64,000 nt of DNA from Pseudomonas sp. MIACH. Its GTDB lineage: Bacteria > Pseudomonadota > Gammaproteobacteria > Pseudomonadales > Pseudomonadaceae. Every line of letters starts with the position of its first letter. The first letter of the stretch is position 1. Both the position numbers and the translations under genes were made by a program. The notes beneath the pieces are model-generated. The model worked only from the letters and a program-made list of their open reading frames with translations, ran no database searches and was not told where the DNA came from. The stretch covers positions 1-64,000 of the forward strand of contig NZ_LHVO01000029.1 in the NCBI RefSeq assembly GCF_001269925.1. The letters run 5' to 3'. This document shows, piece by piece, positions 45,870 to 52,685 of the stretch.

Positions 45870-46042
45870 GCGCATGCCGCCTTTATTGGCGGCGCTTCTC
45901 TGACGCGACTTGTACTATTCTCAAACCTGACTCGCTCGGTCATCAAGCTGGCTGCGAAGGCAACTACTTCCGTCAGGGTGTCTGACTAGACTGGCCAATC
46001 ACTGAGAAAAATAATAACAAGTGCGCCAAGGAGGTCATTGCC

Positions 46043-46825
46043 GTGAGCCTAGCCCCCGTTGAACCGCCACAGAACGTCAAAGATCAGGTCAGTGCTGCCG
46101 AGTGGCAGACCCGTGTCGACCTGGCGGCCTGCTATCGCCTTGTGGCGCTGCATGGTTGGGACGACCTGATCTTCACCCACATCTCGGCCAAGGTCCCCGG
46201 CACGGATGACTTCCTGATCAACCCGTATGGGCAGATGTTCGACGAGATCACCGCGTCAAGCCTGGTCAAGGTCGATCAGGCCGGCAACAAGTTGATGGAC
46301 AGCCCCTACGAGATCAACCCGGCGGGCTACACCATCCACAGTGCCATCCATGAAGTTCGCCACGATGTCACCTGCGTGCTGCATACCCACACCGCCTCCG
46401 GTGTGGCGGTAGCTGCGCAGAAGCAGGGGGTGCTGCCGATCAGCCAGCAATCGATCTTCGTGCTGTCGAGCCTCGCCTATCACGCTTATGAAGGGGTGGC
46501 GCTGAACCACGAAGAGAAGGCGCGCTTGCAGGCCGACCTGGGCGACAACAATTTCCTGATGCTGCACAACCACGGTCTGCTGACCTGTGGCAGCACCATC
46601 GCCGACACCTTCCTGATGATGTTCACCTTCCAGCGCGCCTGCGATATCCAGGTGCTGGCGCAAAACGGCGGGGCTGAATTGATCACCATCGAACCGCAGA
46701 TTCTCGCCGGGGCACGGGCGATGGTGGCGGCTGTCACAAAGAGTGCCCAGGGTATGGGCGGCGCGCTGGCCTGGCCGGCGCTGCTGCGCAAATTGGACCG
46801 TCAAGACACTGGGTATAGACGCTGA
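46043..46825 (+). CDS. Class II aldolase/adducin-family protein
   Basis: This 260-residue protein with a GTG start has an excellent AAGGAGG site. The metal-binding histidines of the family are seen in HTHTASGVAVAAQ near residue 114-126 and LHNHGLLTCG near 174-183. ITHISAKVPGTDDF-like phosphate-binding sequence lies near residue 45. The length matches adducin-like aldolases of unknown substrate. Its stop overlaps the start of the hydrolase gene (TGATG), so they are translationally coupled. Confidence 0.87.
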   Translation: MSLAPVEPPQNVKDQVSAAEWQTRVDLAACYRLVALHGWDDLIFTHISAKVPGTDDFLINPYGQMFDEITASSLVKVDQAGNKLMDSPYEINPAGYTIHSAIHEVRHDVTCVLHTHTASGVAVAAQKQGVLPISQQSIFVLSSLAYHAYEGVALNHEEKARLQADLGDNNFLMLHNHGLLTCGSTIADTFLMMFTFQRACDIQVLAQNGGAELITIEPQILAGARAMVAAVTKSAQGMGGALAWPALLRKLDRQDTGYRR

Positions 46826-47727
46826 TGCCACTCGCCGAGATCCCACTAAGAGCCTGGCGCAAGCGCGGCCAGAGTTTCGAATTTCGTGGCCGCACCATCC
46901 GTTACTGGGTGGCGGGGCAGGGCGAACCCTTGTTGTTGATCCATGGTTTCCCCACCGCCAGTTGGGATTGGCATTACCTGTGGCAACCGCTGGCCCAGCA
47001 CAACCAGGTCATTGCTTGCGACATGCTCGGCTTCGGCGATTCGGCCAAGCCGCTGGACCATGGTTATTGCCTGCTTGAACAGGCGGATCTGCAACAGGCG
47101 CTGCTGGAGCATCTGCGCGTGGAGCAGCCGGTGCATGTGCTGGCCCATGACTACGGTGACAGCGTCGCCCAGGAACTGTTGGCCCGGCACTACGAAGGCC
47201 GCTTCCGGATGGCCAGTTGCGTGTTCCTCAACGGCGGATTATTTCCCGAAACCCATCGCCCGGCGCTGGTGCAAAAACTCCTGCTCAGCCCGCTGGGCTG
47301 GATGATCGGCCGCGCTTTCGGGCGCAATGCCCTTGCCGACAGCTTCAGCCAGATCTTCGGCCCCAACACCCGTCCCAGTGAAAGTGCCCTGGATGATTTC
47401 TGGAGCCTGATCAACTGCAACGACGGCACACGCATCCTGCACAAACTGATCGCCTACGTGCCCCAGCGCCGACGCTTGCGTGATCGCTGGGTCGATGCAA
47501 TGCAGCGCGGCGAAGTGCCGTTGCGGGTGATCGACGGCGAAGTTGACCCGATCTCCGGCGCGCACATGGTCGAGCGCTACCAGCAACTGGTACCCGACGC
47601 CGACACGGTGTTGCTGGCAAATATCGGCCACTACCCACAGATCGAGGCGCCGGTACAGGTGCTCAAGCACTACCAGGCGTTTCGGGAGCGGGTCGGGCAG
47701 CCGGCCTCGCAAGTGGCCTATTCCTGA
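46825..47727 (+). CDS. Alpha/beta-fold hydrolase
   Basis: This is a 300-residue hydrolase. The oxyanion-hole HGFP motif appears as LLIHGFPTASWDW near residue 38. The nucleophile elbow region reads VHVLAHDYGDSVAQELL, with Asp (HDYGD) where serine hydrolases have Ser; haloalkane dehalogenases and epoxide hydrolases use this arrangement. The late VDPISGAHMVERY and IGHYPQIEAP carry the acid and catalytic His. Dehalogenase or epoxide hydrolase activity is possible. Coupled to the aldolase-like gene. Confidence 0.87.
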   Translation: MPLAEIPLRAWRKRGQSFEFRGRTIRYWVAGQGEPLLLIHGFPTASWDWHYLWQPLAQHNQVIACDMLGFGDSAKPLDHGYCLLEQADLQQALLEHLRVEQPVHVLAHDYGDSVAQELLARHYEGRFRMASCVFLNGGLFPETHRPALVQKLLLSPLGWMIGRAFGRNALADSFSQIFGPNTRPSESALDDFWSLINCNDGTRILHKLIAYVPQRRRLRDRWVDAMQRGEVPLRVIDGEVDPISGAHMVERYQQLVPDADTVLLANIGHYPQIEAPVQVLKHYQAFRERVGQPASQVAYS

Positions 47728-47742
47728 TCCCAAATCCTTTTC

Positions 47743-47842
47743 TGCAGGAGCGAGCTTGCTCGCGAAAATCGTCAACGATAACGTGGGAATCCTGACATCA
47801 CGCGGCGCTCTGGGATTGTTCGCGAGCAAGCTCGCTCCTACA
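47743..47842. repeat. REPIN (paired REP sequences, 100 bp)
   Basis: TGCAGGAGCGAGCTTGCTCG and the inverted CGAGCAAGCTCGCTCCTACA bound a 100-bp element that has the same length as the copy at 28885-28984. The core GTCAACGAT is shared as well. Confidence 0.88.
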
Positions 47843-47964
47843 AAGAGACGAGTCATCATCCCCCAGCCTTATCGAGCACCATTCAGCCTCAGCCGTATTT
47901 ATTGTGACCACAGGCGCCTTGCCGGACACTCGACCCATTCCCATTGTCGCCAGCGGAGTTCGGT

Positions 47965-48876
47965 ATGAGTGAGTCAGTGCAGTTCCAGGATAAGGTCGTG
48001 ATCGTCACCGGTGCTGGCGGCGGATTGGGCCGGGCCCATGCGCTGCTGTTCGCCAGGCACGGGGCCAAGGTGCTGGTCAACGATCTCGGTGGTTCAACCC
48101 AGGGCGAGGGCGCCAATGCGTCCGCTGCCGATCGGGTCGTGGCGCAGATTCGTGAGGCGGGCGGTATCGCCGAAGCCAACCATGACTCTGTCACCGACGG
48201 TGACAAGATCGTCCAGAACGCCCTCGACGTGTTCGGGCGCATCGACGTGGTGGTCAACAACGCCGGGATCCTGCGCGACAAAACCTTCCACAAAATGGAC
48301 GACACCGACTGGGACCTGGTTTACCGGGTGCATGTCGAAGGCGCCTACAAAGTCACCCGCGCCGCCTGGCCGCACTTGCGTGAGCAGGGTTACGGCCGTG
48401 TGATCTTCACCGCGTCCACCTCGGGCATCTACGGCAACTTCGGCCAGTCCAACTACGGCATGGCCAAGCTCGGGCTGTACGGCCTCACCCGCACCCTGGC
48501 CCTGGAAGGACGCAAGAACAACATCCTGGTCAATGCCATCGCCCCTACCGGCGCCACGCGCATGACCGAGGGCCTGATCCCGCCACAAGTGTTCGAGCGC
48601 CTCAAGCCGGAATTGGTCAGCCCGCTGGTGGTGTACCTGGGCAGCGAAGCGTGCCAGGAAACGTCGGGCCTGTTTGAAGTGGGTGGCGGCTGGATCGGCA
48701 AGACCCGCTGGGAACGCAGCCTGGGCGTGGGCTTTGATCCTGAAGCCGGATTCTCGCCCGACGATGTGGCGGCACATTGGGCGCAGATCTGCGACTTCGA
48801 AGGCGCGGCCCATCCCAAGGACAACATCGAAGCGTTGAAGGAGATGATGGCCAATCTGCAGAAATACAGCCTGTGA
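47965..48876 (+). CDS. Short-chain dehydrogenase, peroxisomal MFE-like
   Basis: This 303-residue SDR has the TGxxxGxG motif in IVTGAGGGLGRAHAL and the catalytic YxxxK in SNYGMAKLGLYG near residue 163. The N-terminal half and the long C-terminal tail (GGGWIGKTRWERSLGVGFDP) resemble the (3R)-hydroxyacyl-CoA dehydrogenase part of the multifunctional enzyme of beta-oxidation. A fatty-acyl or steroid-like CoA substrate is likely. CAGCGGAG precedes ATG 47965. It ends before a strong terminator. Confidence 0.88.
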   Translation: MSESVQFQDKVVIVTGAGGGLGRAHALLFARHGAKVLVNDLGGSTQGEGANASAADRVVAQIREAGGIAEANHDSVTDGDKIVQNALDVFGRIDVVVNNAGILRDKTFHKMDDTDWDLVYRVHVEGAYKVTRAAWPHLREQGYGRVIFTASTSGIYGNFGQSNYGMAKLGLYGLTRTLALEGRKNNILVNAIAPTGATRMTEGLIPPQVFERLKPELVSPLVVYLGSEACQETSGLFEVGGGWIGKTRWERSLGVGFDPEAGFSPDDVAAHWAQICDFEGAAHPKDNIEALKEMMANLQKYSL

Positions 48877-48902
48877 TCGTTGCTTGAAAAAGATTGAATC
48901 CT

Positions 48903-48932
48903 ACGGGGCGCTGATGGCGCCCCGTTTTTTTT
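48903..48932 (+). terminator. Terminator after the SDR gene
   Basis: ACGGGGCGC and GCGCCCCGT with loop TGATG, followed by eight T. It lies 27 bp after the SDR stop codon. Confidence 0.92.
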
Positions 48933-48940
48933 CAGGCAAA

Positions 48941-48967
48941 AAAAAGCCGCTGCAAACGCAGCGGCTG
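48941..48967 (-). terminator. Minus-strand terminator without an annotated gene
   Basis: Read on the minus strand, AGCCGCTGC pairs with GCAGCGGCT across GTTT (plus strand 48945-48967) and is followed by eight T. No T-run follows on the plus strand, so it serves a minus-strand transcript coming from the right. The only candidate there is the small open frame at 49004-49279. Confidence 0.75.
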
Positions 48968-49003
48968 AAGTAAGACGTTGGATCAAGGAGCGACAAATCA
49001 ACG

Positions 49004-49279
49004 TCAGTGAACACCGGTAACAGACTGAAAAAAGACATCAATCCATTTGAATCTGGCTTTTCTTCCGTTTGGGGAAGCGGGCGGTTTGCCCTGAAAGCCC
49101 GGCAAGAATAGTCGTTTGTAACTGGATGAGTAAGAGCGCTTCAGGACAAGGACTGTTGTCAAAACTGCAACAGTCTCGACGTGCACCATCCATGCCCCTG
49201 ATAACCCACCATCCACCCGGTCCATGCTCCCGCCCAGACCCAGGCCAGAGCGGCCTGTAATCCTTTCGAGCGACAACAC
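49004..49279 (-). CDS. Possible 91-residue small gene (unrecognised)
   Basis: The frame starts with GTG at 49277-49279, 5 bases after a perfect AAGGAGG (49285-49291 on the minus strand). It ends 37 bp before the minus-strand terminator at 48941-48967. The product begins MLSLERITGRSGLGLGGSMD, is basic, and has one hydrophobic stretch (MVHVETVAVLTTVLVL). Codon choice (TTA, AGA, AGG, TCA, ACA) is unlike the neighbours, so it could be an orphan gene, a recent arrival, or a non-coding RNA whose SD-like sequence is fortuitous. It contains the inverted repeat at 49151-49175. Confidence 0.35.
   Translation of the reverse strand: MLSLERITGRSGLGLGGSMDRVDGGLSGAWMVHVETVAVLTTVLVLKRSYSSSYKRLFLPGFQGKPPASPNGRKARFKWIDVFFQSVTGVH
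49151..49175. promoter_or_regulatory. Inverted repeat upstream of the DUF1302 gene
   Basis: GACTGTTG (49151-49158) and CAACAGTC (49168-49175) are perfect inverses with a 9-base spacer, about 185 bp before the DUF1302 start. It could be an operator, possibly for the LuxR-type regulator encoded at 52686, or an RNA hairpin of the minus-strand transcript. Confidence 0.4.
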
Positions 49280-49358
49280 GAATCCCTCCTTGGTGCGCTT
49301 ATCGCTCCTCCTGCGCGGCAGTAGGGTGGGGCCTTCTGTCACTCACCGGGGAAGACGC

Positions 49359-51140
49359 ATGACAAAAACAATAATGCGCGCCATCTTCACGCCACAGGCG
49401 CTGGCTGCTGCGGTTGCGTTGGGTTGCTGTGCCCAGGCACAGGCTGTTTCCTTCAACATTGGCGAGATCGAAGGGCAATTCGACTCTTCGCTGTCGGTCG
49501 GCTCCAGCTGGGGTATGCGTGATGCCGATAAAAAACTCGTGGGCACCGTCAATGGCGGCACGGGGCAGGCTTCCACGGGGGATGACGGGCGGCTGAATTT
49601 CAAGAAGGGCGAGACCTTCTCGAAAATCTTCAAGGGCCTGCACGACCTTGAACTCAAGTACGGCGATACCGGTGTGTTCGTGCGCGGCAAGTATTGGTAC
49701 GACTTCGAACTCAAGGATGAAGACCGCGAGTTCAAGCAGATCAGCGACCACAACCGCAAGGAAGGCGCCAAATCCAGCGGCGCGCAGATCCTCGATGCGT
49801 TCGTCTATCACAACTACTCCCTGGGCGACCTGCCGGGCACCGTGCGCGCCGGTAAGCAGGTGGTCAGTTGGGGCGAAAGTACCTTCATCGGCAACTCCAT
49901 CAACAGCATCAACCCCATCGACGTGTCGGCGTTCCGGCGTCCTGGCGCCGAGATCAAGGAAGGGCTGATCCCGGTGAATATGCTGTTTGCCTCCCAGAGC
50001 CTGACCAACCAACTGACCGTGGAAGGCTTCTACCAGTTGGAGTGGGACCAGACGGTGTTGGACAACTGCGGCACGTTCTTTGGCGGTGACGTGGCGGCGG
50101 ATGGTTGCACCGGTAACTACACAGTGGGTAACCCGGCAATCGCGCCGTTGCAACCGATCGCAGCGGCACGCGGCCAAGGCTTTGTAGTGACCCGCGAAGG
50201 CGTGGTGGTGCAACGCGCCGGTGATCGTGATGCGCGGGATTCCGGCCAATTTGGCGCTGCCTTGCGCTGGCTGGGTGATGACACGGAGTACGGCCTGTAC
50301 TTCATGAACTACCACAGCCGCACGCCGACCGTAGGCACTATTACCGCCAACACCAATCTGGCGACTATCGGTGGTATTGCGGCGGCGGCCCCGGCGGGCT
50401 TTGGTTCGGCCCTCGCCCAGAGCACCATGCTCGGCCGTGGCCAGTACTACCTCGACTACCCGGAAGACATCCGCCTGTTCGGCGCGAGTTTCTCCACTAC
50501 CTTGCCCACCGGCACGGCGTGGACCGGGGAAATCAGCTACCGGCCCAATGCCCCGGTGCAGTTGAATACCACCGACCTGACATTGGCCTTGCTCAACCCA
50601 ATCGCCGGCCAATTGGCCTCGCCCATCCGCAGCAATTTCGGCAGCGACAACAAAGGTTATCGCCGCAAGGAAATCACCCAGATCCAAAGCACCATGACCC
50701 AGTTCTTCGACCAAGTCCTCGGCGCCGAACGCCTGACGCTGGTGGGCGAAGCAGCCGTGGTGCACGTGGCTGGCCTGGAAGACAAATCCAAGCTGCGTTA
50801 TGGCCGTGACTCTGTGTATGGCGCCTACGGTTTCCAGGGTGACACCGACGGCTTCGTTACCTCCACCTCCTGGGGCTACCGCGCGCGGGCGATCCTTGAC
50901 TACAACAACGCAATTTTCGGGGTGAACCTCAAGCCCAACCTGTCCTGGTCCCATGACGTCGCCGGCTACGGCCCCAACGGGATCTTCAACAAAGGCGCCA
51001 AGGCCCTCAGCGTCGGCGTGGATGCGGACTACCGCAGCACCTACACCGCCAGCCTCAGCTACACCGACTTCTTTGGCGGCGACTACAACACCCTGACCGA
51101 CCGCGACTTCCTCGCCCTCAGCTTCGGCGTGAACTTCTGA
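49359..51140 (+). CDS. DUF1302-family outer-membrane protein
   Basis: This 593-residue exported protein has a signal peptide of about 30 residues (QALAAAVALGCCAQAQAVSF). The mature part is glycine- and tyrosine-rich with alternating beta-type segments and ends in FLALSFGVNF, with the aromatic C-terminal residue of outer-membrane beta-barrels. DUF1302 proteins usually pair with DUF1329 proteins, as here, and are thought to handle hydrophobic molecules, though no function is established. GGGGAAG precedes ATG 49359. The DUF1329 gene follows 26 bp later. Confidence 0.88.
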   Translation: MTKTIMRAIFTPQALAAAVALGCCAQAQAVSFNIGEIEGQFDSSLSVGSSWGMRDADKKLVGTVNGGTGQASTGDDGRLNFKKGETFSKIFKGLHDLELKYGDTGVFVRGKYWYDFELKDEDREFKQISDHNRKEGAKSSGAQILDAFVYHNYSLGDLPGTVRAGKQVVSWGESTFIGNSINSINPIDVSAFRRPGAEIKEGLIPVNMLFASQSLTNQLTVEGFYQLEWDQTVLDNCGTFFGGDVAADGCTGNYTVGNPAIAPLQPIAAARGQGFVVTREGVVVQRAGDRDARDSGQFGAALRWLGDDTEYGLYFMNYHSRTPTVGTITANTNLATIGGIAAAAPAGFGSALAQSTMLGRGQYYLDYPEDIRLFGASFSTTLPTGTAWTGEISYRPNAPVQLNTTDLTLALLNPIAGQLASPIRSNFGSDNKGYRRKEITQIQSTMTQFFDQVLGAERLTLVGEAAVVHVAGLEDKSKLRYGRDSVYGAYGFQGDTDGFVTSTSWGYRARAILDYNNAIFGVNLKPNLSWSHDVAGYGPNGIFNKGAKALSVGVDADYRSTYTASLSYTDFFGGDYNTLTDRDFLALSFGVNF

Positions 51141-51166
51141 TTTGGCTTAAAGAAGGACAAGAACCT

Positions 51167-52525
51167 ATGCGTAAGACAATTGCAGTGTTGGCCCTCAGCC
51201 TGTTGGCCTCCCACGTGATGGCGGCGGTGTCGCCGGAAGAGGCGGCCAAGCTGGGCACGACCCTGACTCCGGTCGGCGCCGAAAAGGCCGGCAACGCCGA
51301 TGGCTCGATCCCGGCCTGGACCGGTGGCATCCCGAAAAACGCCGGCGCGGTGGACAGCAAGGGCTTCCTTGCCGACCCGTTCGCCAGTGAAAAACCGCTG
51401 TTCGTGATCACCGCGGCCACCGTCGACAAGTACAAAGACAAACTCTCCGACGGCCAGGTGGCGATGTTCAAGCGCTACCCCGAGACCTACAAGATCCCGG
51501 TCTACCCGAGCCACCGTACGGTCAACCTGCCACCGGATATCTACGAGTCGATCAAGCGCAGCGCGCTGAACGTCAAAGCGATCAACGACGGTAACGGCCT
51601 GGAAAACTTCACCGGTAACCGTTACTACGCGTTCCCGATTCCCAAGAATGGCGTGGAAGTGCTGTGGAACCACATCACCCGTTACCATGGCGGCAACCTG
51701 CGCCGCATCATCACCCAGGCCACCCCGCAGACCAATGGCAGCTACACGCCGATCCGCTTCGAGGAAGAAGTGGCAGTGCCCCAGGCGATTCCCGATATCG
51801 ACCAGGCCAAGGCGGCCAACGTGTTGAGCTATTTCAAGCAATCGGTCACCGCCCCGGCGCGCCTGGCGGGCAACGTGCTGCTGGTGCACGAGACCCTCGA
51901 CCAAGTGAAGGAGCCGCGCCTGGCCTGGATCTACAACGCCGGCCAGCGCCGCGTACGCCGCGCGCCGCAAGTGTCTTATGACGGCCCGGGCACCGCGTCC
52001 GACGGCCTGCGCACCACCGACAACTTCGACATGTTCTCCGGCGCCCCCGACCGCTACGACTGGAAGCTGGTGGGTAAGAAAGAGATGTACATCCCCTACA
52101 ACAGCTACAAGCTCGATTCGCCGTCGCTCAAATACGACGACATCATCAAGGCCGGTCACATCAACCAGGACCTGACCCGTTACGAACTGCACCGCGTGTG
52201 GGAAGTGGTCGGCACGGTCAAGCCAAGCGAGCGGCACATCTACGCCAAGCGCCACATGTACATCGACGAAGACAGCTGGCAAGTCGCGCTGGTGGATCAC
52301 TACGACGGCCGTGGCCAACTGTGGCGCGTCGCCGAAGGCCATGCGCAGTTCTACTACGATCACCAGGTGCCGGCCTACACCGTCGAGACCCTGTACGACA
52401 TCATCGCCGGACGCTACATCGCACTGGGCATGAAGAACGAGGAGAAGAGCAGCTTCGTGTTCGGCTTCGCGGCCAAGGCAGCGGACTACACCCCAGCAGC
52501 CTTGAGGGCTGAAGGCGTACGCTGA
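51167..52525 (+). CDS. DUF1329-family periplasmic protein
   Basis: This 452-residue protein has a signal peptide (KTIAVLALSLLASHVMAAVS), cut near residue 20, and no lipobox. The mature start VSPEEAAKLGTTLTPVGAEK is the usual DUF1329 beginning. The fold is believed to resemble LolA/LolB-type lipid-binding barrels. It forms a pair with the preceding DUF1302 barrel, suggesting a periplasmic shuttle working with an outer-membrane partner. An RND/MMPL transporter often found with such pairs is absent here. Confidence 0.88.
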   Translation: MRKTIAVLALSLLASHVMAAVSPEEAAKLGTTLTPVGAEKAGNADGSIPAWTGGIPKNAGAVDSKGFLADPFASEKPLFVITAATVDKYKDKLSDGQVAMFKRYPETYKIPVYPSHRTVNLPPDIYESIKRSALNVKAINDGNGLENFTGNRYYAFPIPKNGVEVLWNHITRYHGGNLRRIITQATPQTNGSYTPIRFEEEVAVPQAIPDIDQAKAANVLSYFKQSVTAPARLAGNVLLVHETLDQVKEPRLAWIYNAGQRRVRRAPQVSYDGPGTASDGLRTTDNFDMFSGAPDRYDWKLVGKKEMYIPYNSYKLDSPSLKYDDIIKAGHINQDLTRYELHRVWEVVGTVKPSERHIYAKRHMYIDEDSWQVALVDHYDGRGQLWRVAEGHAQFYYDHQVPAYTVETLYDIIAGRYIALGMKNEEKSSFVFGFAAKAADYTPAALRAEGVR

Positions 52526-52548
52526 TCCCGGATCGAAGCGGGGTCAAA

Positions 52549-52578
52549 ATGTGGGAGGGGGCTTGCCCCCTCCCACTT
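52549..52578. repeat. GTGGGAGGG repeat hairpin after the DUF1329 gene
   Basis: GTGGGAGGGGGC and GCCCCCTCCCAC form a near-perfect hairpin with a TT centre, 23 bp after the DUF1329 stop. It belongs to the same family as the hairpin after catA. Confidence 0.85.
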
Positions 52579-52685
52579 CTGTGCATGGCCTTCAATCACC
52601 CCGCTGAATACTTCTTCAACAACCCCCCGCCATAGGACTAGTGTACGCATCAGGTTGCATAACAATAAAAAAGCAGGATGCAGCA

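Noticed and set aside
49299..50954. 551-codon minus-strand open frame over the DUF1302 gene
   Set aside because: Antisense shadow; the plus-strand product has a signal peptide and family-typical barrel ending.
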